A stretch of DNA of 64,000 nucleotides. Source: Harmothoe impar. Lineage: Eukaryota > Annelida > Polychaeta > Phyllodocida > Polynoidae. Each line of letters opens with the position of its first letter. The stretch's first letter is position 1. The stretch spans positions 14,351,418-14,415,417 of the forward strand of contig OX381707.1 of the NCBI GenBank assembly GCA_947462335.1, in the 5' to 3' direction. Shown here piece by piece: positions 12,340-25,439 of this stretch. The position numbers were made by a program, and so were the translations under genes. Under the pieces are notes generated by a model that saw only the letters and a program-made list of their open reading frames with translations, was not told where the DNA came from and searched no databases.

Positions 12340-12645
12340 GGCTGTGTCTCATGAGATTGGGCCATTGTTGTTGTCTATCAGTGAGTGCAATCTATGACCG
12401 GGTGCAATCTATAACCGGCTTGGGGAAAAAAACACTTTATTTAGGGCAGATGAAGACATAAATGGTGAAAACTGTTAATGGGTGTTTTCAGACTTTATAT
12501 CACTCATTTTATTTCAAGTGTTATCTACATTTGCCCTAAATAAACCGGTCATAGATTGCACCTGGTCATAGATTGCACCCGGTCATAGATTGCACCCGGT
12601 CATAGACAAAAACAGGTTCGTGAAATACAGCCGTGAGACACAGCC
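12340..12645. mobile_element. Foldback element 3 with 17-bp arm repeats
   Basis: The ends are GGCTGTGTCTCATGAG and the reverse complement of GGCTGTGTCTCACGG. The left arm has three units of the type TCTATGACCGGGTGCAA and the right arm has four GGTCATAGATTGCACCC units. TTGA lies on both sides (12336-12339 and 12646-12649). The empty site survives in the array modules at about 15530, 28230 and 34280, which read ATGTTGAGCTGCTCCCAC straight through, so the insertion is certain. The right end carries an extra copy of the terminal sequence (GTGAAATACAGCC). Confidence 0.9.
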
Positions 12646-13010
12646 TTGAGTTGCTCCCACATTGAAATGCTCCCACCCCATGTGTTCTGCCCCTGTAACA
12701 ATCTCAAATAGAAAGTCGCAGCAGTCCAGGTTATGTCTCCACGGGACACCACACATAAAACCAGAGACCTAAAGATGGGGAATATATTCATGACAGAGGC
12801 ATGTAGTCTTTATGGGCACATGACTATTTGACGAAAGTATAATATCTGGCAGCTGAGTTCACCATAGATGATATTTAATTAATATTTACATCAGTGGACT
12901 TATTGAGAATTTTGTATTGAGTTTTTATGCCCATGGGCACCGAAGGGTAATTCCCCCAAGAGGTTCATAAAGCTGGCTTGGTGGTGACTGTGTGTGGCGG
13001 AGGACACACT
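12646..13010. repeat. Decayed array unit, left part
   Basis: This continues the array module interrupted by foldback element 3. TTGCTCCCACATTGAAATG matches the sequences near 15537, 28240 and 34290. The part near 12970 (GGTGGTGACTGTGTGTG) matches 19665, 23605 and 57825. Confidence 0.55.
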
Positions 13011-13380
13011 GAAAATCCATAAGTAGAAAGGGTTAGTCAGTACAGACTATCCTAGGTTCGTCATATGTGGGTTAGTCACAATTGCAAAGTTATATTCAAA
13101 AATGACTGATGGGTCAGTAAGTAGTGGCTAACCTAGATTTATCATTGGTGTGTCGTATTTGTATATCACTAGTTGGTGCCACCTGTAAGATACGTTGATG
13201 ACCACTCAGTGGCTCCCCCTGGAAATTAAAAGACTAGGGTGGGTTGGTCAATACTGACCAACCTGCCAATAATAACTTACCTATGTTGGTTGTATAGGGA
13301 GCCAAGAAATGACTCACTAGGTTAGGTACTAGTGACTGAGAGATTGGGCGTATAGAGAGCCTACAAATATCAGTGCATGG
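13011..13380 (+). repeat. Left arm of a long inverted repeat
   Basis: GGGTTAGTCAGTACAGACTA and the following 280 bp are matched, imperfectly, by the reverse complement of 17940-18255. The match covers the block with CCACTCAGTGGCTCCCCCTGG and the block GTATAGGGAGCC. The left arm has a small extra internal copy near 13345. The arms are about 4.6 kb apart. This could be an inverted duplication or the remains of a large inverted-repeat element; no transposase is visible between the arms. Confidence 0.7.
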
Positions 13381-15340
13381 TTTGGGGCAGGCTCGCATTA
13401 TCAGCAATATCAGGCCATAGTGTGACCAGTAGGAAACTGCTGTGTAAGCAACAGGCTGCAGTCAGCAGTGCAGACAGGGGAGGCTATGCCAGGGGATAGG
13501 CAGAAGAAGATCCAAGGGATAAGTGCTACATTAAAAAAAATCACAAAGAAGGGAACTTGTGTTTGATTTCTCTTGTGGATAGCCCCAATAGGCTTCTGTC
13601 TTCCAGACTTGCCCTTTTGCTATATCAGACAATGAGCCCTGAGCAAATACGATCTATTTTCTATCGTAAATCAATTGCCTCGATGCTCACACCTCATCAG
13701 TGCAGAAGGACTTACATGTGACTAAAGAGACGGTGGTCCATGGAGATCCCAAGGGCAACCTCTGATTAATCAATCATAATGAAATATCTTTTTAAGGATT
13801 TCATATTGAAGATTGCTGGTGGCGAATATGTCTAGGCTAGGAGTATTAAGCGATATGAGTGGTTAGAATGATATACATCCATAGACAGCAGGCATCTTCA
13901 TATCAAACACTAGGCCAGACAAAGGCATTTCTTAATTGAGAAGTGTATTTACTTTTCAAACTGTCATCCTATACTTTTTGTAAGGGGAGTTGAATACCAG
14001 GTATGTAGAAGTAAAACCAGACACAGCAAAATACAGTAAATACAAAACCCAAACACGTTCACAATCACTCTATGCAAGAGACATCACATGTCACTTCCAG
14101 TTTACCCTGGTAACACACCTCGCTAGACAATAGCGTAGGCCTCTATTCTCCAAAGATGAGGAATAACTATTGTCGCTCACGATGTACGGAGAATGCCACA
14201 GGGTGGCTGGTTTGTAGATCTACTGAAGTCAAGCTAGAACTGAACCCCTGTGATGCACCTATGTACAACCACTACACTACTAACAAGCAACGGTATCTTG
14301 GAAAAGTAGTTCATGTACCATTTTGAGAGTTGATAGAAAAAAGATTATAATTAAATGTGAAGGAGAGGTCTAAGTATGTGAACAGTACAATAGTGTTTTC
14401 GTTGGTAGCAAACAAAGATGTCAGTCTGCACTATACATTTGTGTTTTAGTACGGTACAGTGATTAATATCCTGTGACCTAGAAACATCAGATTATATTAA
14501 GACAACTCCCCTATCCCTTTTCCAATCTTGAAATGGATGGCCTTTGCTCCACCTTATTCTGATAGGTCTCTGTGGTGTATTCTATTAACTCTTGTACCAG
14601 CACTACCGTGTATCAGTTGAATACAATACCGGGCTAGCAACTAGTATTTTGTTCTAGGGTGGTATATCCCAGAGTGTGAATTACTCTAGGAAGGACCAGC
14701 AATACCAAGCGGTAGGGTGTAGGGAAATAGGATAAAAAGCCTGGTCCTGCTTTTACATTAAAACTGTCATATATCAGGGAACCTGACCGATTTCCCCAGT
14801 GATAATGAAATGGCTAACATCCAATACGTCTAGTTGACAATTAATCAATGAGGGGATGGGACTTTTAAGAGAAATGACAGTATGTCTAGATTATTTCGGC
14901 CCGGTGAGAGCAACTTCATAGAGATGGATATCAAGGAAGGGTGTAAACTAGAATTAACAGGTTCAATATGCTAGCCATGGTTGAATGAGGTAACTTTTCT
15001 TATCCCACAAGATGCCATTTGTATTGAGTAGACTTCCTTCAGTCGTAGGTCGTGATCAGAGAATTGATGATTTTGGTTCATTGGATGAGCTGCGTTTTGT
15101 ATGTGTGTTGTTATCAATAGAGAAACAATTGTTAGTACAATAATGTATATTTTAATCAATATTAAACCAACCAAGGTATAATGTGTCACTTCATATCTCA
15201 TGTAATTGCAACTAGCACGCCAAAATCGAAAAACCTAGGTGTCTATTACAGTAGTAAAGGTCGCTGACTTCAATATTATCTTTTATGCTGAGTCATGAGA
15301 TATCAAAAACCATGTAACTGTGCTATGAACTGAAATAAAG

Positions 15341-15363
15341 ACAAATTCAAACTCAAACTCAAT
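15341..15363 (+). mobile_element. Possible LINE 3' tail relic
   Basis: AATAAAGACAAATTCAAACT followed by CAAACTC repeats resembles the AATTCAAATC tail of the intact retrotransposon at 44182. It may mark the 3' end of an old, mostly lost copy of a related element lying to its left. The match is short and could be chance. Confidence 0.35.
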
Positions 15364-16467
15364 AAATGGGTATCAGTAGCCTTTGGGACCATCATTTTCC
15401 AGTCTTACTTCTGCGCTGCCGGTGGTGACAGATAAACTTGACACTGACCCCTTCTGTCCTCAGAGAGTCGCCCAGAAGTGAGCTGTGGTGTAGGACTGCT
15501 GTACTGACGATTACTCAAGCTACCCTGATGTTGAGCTGCTCCCACACTGAGCAGCTCCCGCTGAATGGCTTTTTAACACCCTGGACGTGTAGTTGTTGTT
15601 AGTGAATTAATTTACAATCTTTAATAAGAGGTTGTGGCAGTCATGGGTCCCCTGGTAGAAAACAGAGTAGTATGACTGTGCTCCCAATGTGTCTACTGGC
15701 GCTGCGTGGATTAAGCCCAATAGGTTTGATCTGTTTTTTTGCTCCACTATTATATGGATTTGAACTGTGTCCTTGCCGGGTTGCCCAATTTTGTCCCATC
15801 AGACAGTCCAATACCAACCCCTCTCCTGCCCAAATAAGGTGAATATTTCTTTACCCTACCCACAAAAAAAACGTATATAAGCGGTTACTCTGTTCACTAT
15901 GATACCGGCTGGAGAACTGCGGCTCTGTATCTAACCGCCCTGGTCAGTCTATCCTATCCACAACAGGGGCCAGTGGTGGCCAGTTGAACACCAATAAGGT
16001 GGGGTGAGCGCTTTTAGTATTTACAGCGCCATAAGGTTGGCCTTATGTATCCAGACCATCTCATTTAGCACAATTATTGATTTCCAAACTTAAAGTTGGT
16101 CTTATTTACATGATTTAAAACTCAGTTATCTATTTCAGTTTTATTGCACTTATTAAAGGTGCATCACGCCCTTTACTTCCCATACATGGATTTTCAAGGG
16201 ATCACAGCAGTTGGTTTCTGTATATATTTGCGATATAAAAGTAAGAAAAAAATAGGACCCTTAATGGAGCCTTAATACTACCACAATTATAGAAGCAAGC
16301 TCGGGCAAGATTTCTCTTGGGAATACAATTAATAGGCTTCCTTTCGTCAAGACCAGCCCTTTCACTATAGCAGAAAATAGACTCCTAGGAAACACAATCC
16401 AGCTCCTATTGTACTTTGATTGTCTCGTTATTTGCACCCCTTCACTGAAGGAGGATATTATATGTAC

Positions 16468-16700
16468 CCCAAAACCTCGCGTATTTATAAGCCTAACTCA
16501 CGTATTAGCCGCACCTAGACTTTGTGCTGATCCTATAAGCAGCACCAATGATCTGATTATGGTGAATTTAGAACTGTACCATAGTAGGTAAAACCCTCGT
16601 ATTAGCCGCAACCCCACTCTAGGCCAATTCTATAAGCTGCACCAGCGATCTGATTCACGTACTAGCCACGGCTGTTACACAAGGTTTTACGGTAGTGTGA
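16468..16700. repeat. ATTAGCCGC direct repeats, possible MITE
   Basis: Two copies of about 60 bp, both starting CGTATTAGCCGCA and running to GATCTGATT, lie about 98 bp apart (16500 and 16597), with a third partial start at 16658. The second copy sits between GGTAAAACCCTCGT at 16587 and a reverse-complement GGTTTTAC at 16682, so it may be a small inverted-repeat element. Confidence 0.5.
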
Positions 16701-17218
16701 ATATAGACACAGTGGTCGATACAGATCTTAAAATGAATGTATTTGAGTAATGAGTGGAATGTATTTGAGTAATGAGTTATCTATAAGTGGTTAAAAGGTG
16801 CATCAAAACAGAGGTGATCATACTAAGGATATGCAGGGCAGACCCTTTGGCTATTTGAGCGTACCTGTAGAATAGTACTGAAACTAAAGGTATAGAATCA
16901 GAAAATACTAATGTAAATTCCGGTAGAATTTGTCGTTACTTTATTAAATTGCCTCAGACAAAAAAGAAAGTCACCAAGGCCAACTCTATTGATAGTATAT
17001 CTGTTGTTCTTGAATAGTGGGGGCTAGGCTCATCCCTCTCAGCCTGCGGCTTCTTGGGTAAAAGCCCCAGCCCCACTCGCAAAGAAAGATAGATCAGCTT
17101 TTAAGGGTAATGGGCCTTTCTTTGTGTATTTTAAGCCTCAGGATGTCATCCTTAAAGCACCATTAATTGTCTTTGAAATGATATTTGATAGATGCTTTTA
17201 AATAGGGCAGATACAAAG

Positions 17219-17249
17219 ATATAAATGAATAAATAAATAAATAAATAAA
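17219..17249 (+). repeat. (AAAT)n microsatellite
   Basis: About seven tandem AAAT units with one interruption (ATAAATGAATAAATAAATAA). Confidence 0.9.
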
Positions 17250-17939
17250 GGTGGCACAAACTGAAAAAAAGGAGGATGTGGATTTGATAAAGTTGAATTG
17301 TAAAAAGAAACCATGGTAATTATATAATTTGTAGCATGAAGCATCTGCTATTATAGCTATAGCTAAGCAGCTAACAGAATATAGTGTAGGAAGGGTGGGG
17401 GGCATCCAAGAGAACGACAGAAGACAATCCTATGGATACATTTTACATTTAATACTATCAAACAGAAGGGGCAGGATCTTGATTTCTCTTGGGGATAGCT
17501 CCAATAGGCTTCCGTCTTCCAGACCTGCCCTTCTGCTTTATCAGACAATGAGCCCTAAGCAAATACAATCTTTTTTCTATTGTAGATTGATTGCCTCTCT
17601 GTTCACACCCGATCAATGAAGGAGTATATATGAGTGAAAAAAGACTCTTTGCAGATCCCGAGGGCAGTCTGCGATTAGTCAGTTATAATGAAATTTGATT
17701 CTAAGCTTCTCATATCGAGAATTGCCAGGGGCCTATGTATGAATGGGGTCTGAGTTGTGAGTAATATATATGAAGGATTAGGAAGTTTCTCTAAAAACTA
17801 CTAAGGACCGTTGATGCTGGTGAATGGTATAACTATACACTATGCTACATATCTGGCAAAACAGTTGATTTGAACAGAATGGGGGAATTTTGAGAGATGC
17901 ATTTGTGTATGATGAGCGATAGTTATTGTGTGGATGCGT

Positions 17940-18255
17940 ACACTGATATTCCTAGGCTCCCTATACGACCAACCTAGGTAAATTAATATTGTCAGGTAGG
18001 TCAGTACTGACCGACCCACCTCAGTCTTTAAATTTCCAGGGGGAGCCACTGAGTGGTCATCAAAGTATCTTACAGGTGGCACCAACTATTGGTATACAAA
18101 TACAACACACCAATGATGAACCTAGGTTAGCCACTACTGACTGACTCCTCAGTCATTTTTGAATACAACTTTTTTGCCATTTTGCCTAACACACGTATGA
18201 TTAACCTATGATAGTCTGTACTGACTAACCCTATTAACCTAAGGATTTTCAGCGT
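17940..18255 (-). repeat. Right arm of the long inverted repeat
   Basis: This is the reverse-complement partner of 13011-13380; the outer ends are both GGGTTAGTCAGTACAGACTA in arm orientation. Divergence between the arms indicates an old structure. Confidence 0.7.
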
Positions 18256-18714
18256 ACACACATCTCAGTCTTCACAACCTGTATCATCTGTATCATAGAC
18301 CCCTCAGTGTAATAGGTCCTGTGATTTAGAAATATCAAGATTAATCCACTGTTCCCTTGTATGAGCAAGCCTGTGAAGGGATAGTCATTAGTCCACTTTT
18401 TTTAAAAGCTCTCTAGGATACAATGTCTGGCTTAATCCTAGTAATTTTCCTTAGCATAAAGTAAAGTACCATCCTATGGTCACAAAGGTAACAAGTAGAA
18501 AGAAAACGATAATTACACAAGGAAGAAAACCGGAAAATGGGATAAACAGGGCCTTCCTGCTTTGTAAGTTAAAAACTCGTCTATCCAGGAACCATATCAT
18601 TTTCCCCAGTTATTATGGAAAAGTAGCAATAGGAGGCAATTGGTCCCTTAAATGTTACCAGTACAATGAATGTTTCAATGTTGCATGGAATATCTATGCA
18701 AGCATAACCGACTA
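18256..18714. repeat. Dispersed old repeat
   Basis: The block from about 18440 to 18620 (AGCATAAAGTAAAGTA ... CCTGCTTTGTAA ... TTCCCCAGT) has decayed relatives at about 14720-14830 and 55050-55220. There is no conserved reading frame. Confidence 0.45.
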
Positions 18715-18885
18715 CACTGAAAATAGGTACACAGTAGCATCTATGGTAGATCTACAATAGAATCTACTTTAAAATCGATTTACAGTAGATTTACAGTAGA
18801 TTCCCTTGTTTACGTACAACAAATTGTACACCTACTGTAGAATCTACTGTACACCTACACAAATGGCACCCAAAATTTTACAGTG
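18715..18885. mobile_element. Candidate short inverted-repeat element with ATCTACTGTA units
   Basis: The left end CACTGAAAATAGG and the right end, reverse complement CACTGTAAAATTTTGG, look like weak terminal repeats of the hAT style. Between them are at least six direct or inverted copies of a 10-bp motif close to ATCTACTGTA. No convincing 8-bp target-site duplication is seen, so the assignment is tentative. Confidence 0.45.
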
Positions 18886-20939
18886 TATATGCAGGATATA
18901 GTCTCGGCTCACAGGACACTCCCAGAGTTAGTTGGGCTAACTTAGTTATTGGCCTATCAAACCGTAACATGAGGACACAAGGTCATAGCTACTAGTAGGA
19001 AATCGAATGGACAATTCCAAAGTTCAAGAGGCATTCCGGCGTTTAAGAAATTATTTCCTGATTTCTTCAAGTAGATTTTGACTTATAAAGCCGGGAAATG
19101 CTAAGGTGTGTTAACCTCTATGCTGAAGTCTGTTTGCAATCTCTCCTATCTGAGAATCACAACTTCTTCTTCAATATAATCAAGTAATACGTCAAATGAT
19201 TCAAGTGATCAAGATGTACCACCTAGGACTGTTGTATTGGTTACCATGGCACCATGGTTAATTTTTACTGATACTCAAGCATCCAAAGAAAACTCATAAA
19301 TAGCGGTTATTGACTACCCTGTGGTTGTTCATGAAATGTATTGAGCTTATAATGACTATATGTAGGGATATGGGCACCTCTCATGCTACGCTGTATTTCT
19401 GTTACTATTAGGAAAGGTGGTCAGTATATTGTCTACTCCAGTGGCTTTTGGCCTTGCCACACCCTGAAGTGTGTCGTGAAGCCTACATGGTCTCTTGGGG
19501 CTGGTGGATTTAGAAGCACCAATAAGAGGTTGTGACAGTCTTAGTTAGCTGTGCAATTTGTAACCACACATAAAAGTAGCCACCCAAGGATGGACAGTAT
19601 CAAAAGTGGGAGTGTTGAGTGGAGGCCTTTAGGTGCTGGCTCAATGAGAATCATAAACCTTGCCTGGAGGTGACTGCCTGTGTCACAGGGCATTGCTTGA
19701 GTAGGGCCCCCATTATTAGCACCACCAGTCTGTGAACTGGCCAGTAGGTGGTCGCCATTGTGGGTGTAACGTTCCTGGATAAAGCACAGAAGGGAGTGTA
19801 ATGGGAGAAGTAGCAAACCTAGGGATAACGTCTGCCTTTTATACCGGCACACGGGGGGCTCTGGCTTGATTTCTCTTGGGTATGATGCCAATAGGCTTTC
19901 CCTCTAACAGACCTCCCCTCCTCTATACCACACAACAGGCCAGGGCAAATACAAGCTATTGCAGATTGCCTTACCATTTGTACCCGGTTGGCATGCAAAG
20001 GAAGAATTATGTAAATAAGGGAACTGTGACTATGTAATCAACATAAGCCCCTATCTCCCTGTGGAGCTTCTAAGCAGGCAGCCATCTTGTAGACACCAAC
20101 TCCCACCTGAATTGGGATGCCTCAAGTGTGTGATGCATTGATGCATACCATCTTATGGCAGTTCTCATCAGTATCTTATTTTGAATTAAATTTCGAGCTT
20201 TACCTTTTTTGAGATTTTCCAGCAGCAAGGGTTAGGGGGTGTTTTAAGTTATCCACGAGAGCTACAAACAATGTATGAAAAGTTATTAATGTACAAAGAA
20301 TGTGCTTCTAATTCTCTAGATGCATTCTGACATGCTTTTCTCTTGTAACAGATTTTAATACCCATATAGCATAAAATCTAAAAAGAAATTGGATTAAATT
20401 CAATTATTCCTCTTGGCACTCAAGATGTGAAGCAATGATAACAAGCAATCTATAGGTATGGCACTTAAATAGCACTGGGATAGACTATTCTGTAGTACTG
20501 TATTCCAGAACCAGCAACTAAATGGAGGCTGAATTTGATACCTATTTTGGATGTGAGGTGTATGGTGGTGAGAATCTAGTAAGTACTATTAAAAACACTT
20601 GTCTGCATTACGCATACCCTGGGGTAAATAAATTGTTTTTTTATTAAAATTAGATCCCAAACACCTAATGAAAAAGTCGCCAGTGGAATGCAAACCAAAA
20701 TAGGGTTACAAGTTACCTATGAGAGTTTTCAGGTACATTTAACACAATACAAACATATTTATAAGTAGGACAGACCTTTAAAGAAGTAGGCTGAACATAG
20801 GTGTTAACATCCAAGATATTACCAGGGAGGAGAATCTATGGATGTGAATTCTCTCTTCTCATTAAGTGTGAAAGATAGCGGTGCCGAATCAGTTTATCCT
20901 ATTTAAAATATATATTAGCAGAAATGATAGAATAGATGA
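18886..20939. repeat. Array unit before A, with the AATAGGCTT module
   Basis: The stretch 19515-20000 matches 57670-58140, and parts match 23600-23960. The 116-codon minus-strand ORF at 19541-19891 lies inside this repeat and is not conserved in the other copies, so I do not call it a gene. The remainder shows nothing recognisable. Confidence 0.5.
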
Positions 20940-23900
20940 ATGGGTGAGCCATAAGGAGGGCTTATTGTCTGAGAGCAGACATAAATATCAGTTCTCTTAG
21001 ACAAATGAAAAATGTTAAAGCTTTATATGTTATCAACATGTGACCTTGAGGCATTGGATTCCATTTGAGTGGCAATGTCCGATGGTTAGGATTGAAAAAT
21101 CAATTTAGTTAAAATTGAACCAGAATGTTCCATATAGCCATACTTCATGTCCTGGCTACTTTATTTCATTATAGTCCCCAGAATTCAGCTTTTAACTTTG
21201 ACTAATCATCATGGCTCAATTTACTACTTCTGGAGTGCATGCTATTATTCCCCTATAAGAAATACACCATTAAATACTATACCTGTGCCACATCTGTCCA
21301 TCTAATTGGGCTCTTATTGTCCATAGATGACATTCCATTGTGCCCTATCCTCCAAATATCATATCTTGCTAACATTTGGAACACATTAGGTAGGAGCTAA
21401 AATTTGGATCTTTTGGACTATGTCACATTAAGGCAGGACAATAGCCTATTTCTATACATGACCACTGTGGTCTATTCTATTCATTGCTATATCGACACTA
21501 CAGTGTCTCTGTTGGATACAAAGCTCGACTATCTCCCATTTATTGTAGCTGAGTAGATCCCAGAGGGCATAAAAACCATAGAATGGTCCCAATGATAGCA
21601 GAGGAAAAACAATATCCATCAAGCCAACATGTGGAAAGGTAGGACCAAATGGTATGGTTGAGCTTTCTAAGGGAGAGAAATCCATCCTTTGGGAACAATA
21701 GAGCAATTACTATAGTAATTGTTTGGTATGTGACCCTGACTTTTAGCCGCTGTATATATTCAGGAAGAAGTTACCAGCAAGATACATTTAAAGGAATAAG
21801 CACCATTACAGGCACTCTGTGTGAAGGATTGTTTGGGACAATTCCAATGAAGATTTGACTTAATTTGTATTACTAACAGCAGAAAAAGTTCACTCTACTA
21901 ACTAGTTACATTATGATTCTGCTCATTTGTCAAGAAAACAAGGTACAGGGCAGTGAGTGAGTCATAGATAAATTACATTTTCTGCAGTATGGAAGTATAA
22001 TTAAATCATTATGTAAATGTCAATAGTGTATTGACTTGTTAAAATTAATGAGAGAACCTCCAGGGTTAAACCTCACATGTTTATGACACCCTGGAGTGGC
22101 AGGCTGGGTAGGGTTATGGCATTTTAACAAGATCCACCAGACATCTATCTCATCTAGCAAGATAAACGACAACAGGGTGGAATGCTTCATGCCTGGTAAC
22201 GCCTGCCTAAGCATCATTTAGGGGCCCATGTAGGCCTAAATCAGATCCTGACGACTACTCTGTCCTGCACCATAGTTAACCCATTGGTGTCAGATAGATG
22301 CCCTAAGGTGGTGAACATGTTTGTACAAGTAATGATGTTTTATAGCATATTGATCACATTTATATACAGTTTGCAACAACATTTGGGCATTTATTCACTT
22401 ATTGTAGACTGAAGTCCACTGAATAAGGATAACTAAACTTCAAACACAAGTCTGATTTAATATATCAGTAAACAGTGATGACTAATTTGGTAAGATGGCC
22501 GGTGTTCATAATGTAGACATTTTATCAGAGGAGGTCTGAAGCTGAGAGAAGCTGCTTTATGTTTATGGCATTGGACATGAAGCATAAAGCATGCTATTGT
22601 GTTAAACAACAGCTACTGCAGAGTTTTGATTCGCTCCCTTTTCTTCTGGTGTGAATTACTATGTAGGTTCCATGTCACTTATCAGTTGAGTCAGCTAAGG
22701 TCCGCATAGTACTTTAATATCCTATCCCCTTTGTCATACACCCAAACATAGCCCTGCAGTAAATGAATGCCCAAAGGTTGATGCAAACTGTATATTAAAA
22801 CCTTATTCTACCTTTTTCCACCCTACCCTAGCTGTCTTGACTCTCTCTTCTGATAAGATTTATCATACAAAGTTAGGGTCCATTACACAATTTAGTAAAA
22901 ATTATAGATGTAAATGATCACCATTAGCACTACCAGGCCATGATGTGACCATTAGGAATATGCTATTGTGTGTCATTGGATAGGTAGGAGACAATCCTAG
23001 GGATAGATGGAGCCTTAATACTACCACATAGAAGCAAGCTCAGGCATGATTTCTCTCGGGGAAACAACTAATAGGCTTCCTTTCATCCAGACCTGCCCTT
23101 TTACTATAGCAAACAATGGACCCTTAACAAGCACAATCCAGTTCCCTCATACGTTGATTGCCTCTTTATTTGCACCCCAGCAACGAAGGAGGATATACAT
23201 GTGTGAATATGGACACAGTGGTCGATCCAGATCCCTGGGTAGTCTTTGATTAATCTGTTATAATGCAGTTTGTTTCTAAGGCCAACGGAATTCATTCGGG
23301 TGATAAGTTAAATATGCATAGTTAAAAGATGCATCATATTGGTAGTGGTTATACTTTAGCCAGGCAAAGCCTTAGTCCTTTGAGCTATATCTGTAATATA
23401 GCTATGGAAATAAATGTGTAAAATTAAAAAATACTCTACATGTCATCCCAAACTGCTGAAGAACATGTAATCCTTGAAATCTATTTGAAATATTGCTTTT
23501 TAAATGTGGCAGATACAGTGGATTATTCATAATGGAAGGAGAGAAATGAAAGGAAGGATGATATGGAACTGATCTCGGATGGGAGCAAAAAAACCTCACT
23601 TAGAGGTGACTGCCTGTGACAGAGGACACGGTTTGGGGTGGGCCCCGATTATTAGCACCACCAGTCTGTGTCCTGACCAGGTGGTGTCTACCATTGTGGC
23701 TGTAACCCCGCTGGGTAAAGCACAGGAGGGAGTATCAAGGCAGAAGTAGCAAACCTTTATACCACCATTCAGGGGGCTCTGACTTGATTTCTCCTGGGTA
23801 TGACACCAATAGGCTTTCCTTCTGACAGACCTTCCCTCCTCTATATCAGACAGTTGGAAAGAGCAAATACTATCTAATGCAGATTGCCTTACCATTTGTA

Positions 23901-25439
23901 CCTGGTTGGCAAAGGAAGAACTATGTGAATAAGGGAAGTGTGATTATGTAATCAACATAAGCCCTTCTCCCAGTTGAGCCTCTAAGCAGGGAACTATCTT
24001 GATGGATACACAAACTCCCACCTGAATTTGCATGCCTCAAGTGTGAGTTTTTAGGAGCTCGCACTAGGACCATTTTGGAAATCTCTAGCAGCATTAGGCT
24101 TATTCATGAGAGAGATCTCTTCTCCCATATATTATAGAATTTGTTCATTCATTTAAGAAAATTCAATTCAAATACTTTTGGCAAAAATCTAAATTTTATA
24201 GGGCATTCCCTTTCTATCCACAACCTATCAGAGCAAGAGGAGATATCTGAATATAGTCACCACAGTGTTCCATGCATTTACTAAATCTCTCGAGGCTGGA
24301 AGTAAGGTGCTTGGTGGCTGATGAACCAATTGTAAGGCAGTCAAGTTAAAACACCTATCTGCGTGTTGCATACCCCTAGGTAGTCTCTGATTAATTGGTT
24401 TTGTTGAAATTGGATCCCAAGCATATAATGTGTAAGAGTTGCCAGTGGCATATACGCCAGTATAGTGTCTGAGTAATAACATATCTATGAGAGGCTATAG
24501 GTGCAGCTTGCACAACACAAACCTATTCATATGTAGGCTGAACAGAGGTATTATCATACCAGATTTCCACAGGGAAGAAAATTCATGTCTGTTAATTGTT
24601 TTCGTGAAGTGTGAAAGTTTTCCTGAACGGTTTATATCCTATTTAGAATAAACATAGGGTCAGATTTTCTAAGTATTTACCAATTGGGTGTTTTAGGATC
24701 TTTCTGGCTTCAAACACCTGTGGAATACGAGTGCCTGCATACATTAATTTCATGTATAAATAAAACCCTAGGATTTAAAAAAAAAAGGAAATTTCCATGT
24801 GTCCGATGGATATATGTTTTTCTAAATTCTGACCTCTCCAAGGGTTAAAAAAACTAAAAATCTGATTCCAGCCTCATTTGACATTTTCCCTTATGTCCCT
24901 GTAATATAACCTGGCCTGGCATACAATTGATCATACATACCATGGCTAACTGTAAATGTAATTAGAAGTTATTATGGTGTATTTCAAACACTTTAAAATG
25001 CTTTGACATTTTGGTCATAAAACCCAACAGTTTTACTAAAGAGTCTACATGCCACATAGTAAAAACTATACCTCTACAAGATACCAGTTCCAATGAAGGT
25101 GTTACTTTATAGTAGTCCTTCAGTGTATAAAACTCATATTAATATCCCTCCAAACAGAACTTGCAAATTGATTGTTCCCAACTGGGTAGAACAATGACAC
25201 AAGAAAGGCACGAGATATTCCTAAGAATTGTGAACATGTCCTTATTACAATCAGAACTTGGGAATTGAACGTTCGCAACCTACCCAACTTCTACCCAGTG
25301 CACAATTCTCGCAGGGATCCCGAGTTGTGACACAAGAACCACACAAGTTCTGCCTGATATCTTGTTTGCAGGGATAACTTGAGTTTGCCGAATTTGTCCT
25401 TACTGTCACCAATACGTGCAAATTGGAAACAATATAATA
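20940..25439. repeat. Tandem array copy A
   Basis: The copy is anchored by the block around TGACCACTGTGGTCTATTCT (21460), which recurs at about 25645, 31600, 45430 and 59745. It runs in the same order as copy B but lacks the part equivalent to about 27000-28700, and it holds an extra AATAGGCTT module at 23046 and another at 23782. It is clearly more diverged from B than B is from C. From about 24670 to 25435 lies sequence absent from the equivalent places in A and C; it has internal direct repeats (CAGAACTTG...AATTGA at 25158 and 25253) and may be an insertion at the A/B junction. Confidence 0.65.

Larger units (their letters stand above)
13381..17939. repeat. Decayed older units of the tandem array
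   Basis: The stretch is a mosaic of modules that recur further right. The AATAGGCTT module occurs at 13565, 16305 and 17478. The module from 15405 to about 16090 matches 28125-28600 and 34175-34640. A TAAAACC / ATTAGCCGC repeat lies at 16468-16700. ORFs here are short and do not keep a frame between copies. I see no host gene. Confidence 0.6.

Noticed and set aside
17363..17548. Similar minus-strand peptide (AYW..P/TQEKS) in copies at 13.6, 17.5 and 23.8 kb, considered as a decayed exon
   Set aside because: The copy at 16305 has an extra base that breaks the frame and other copies have stops; the likeness follows from the DNA repeat.
19541..19891. 116-codon minus-strand ORF with hydrophobic stretches
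   Set aside because: It lies in a repeat module whose other copies (23600, 57700) do not keep the frame, and no domain is recognisable.
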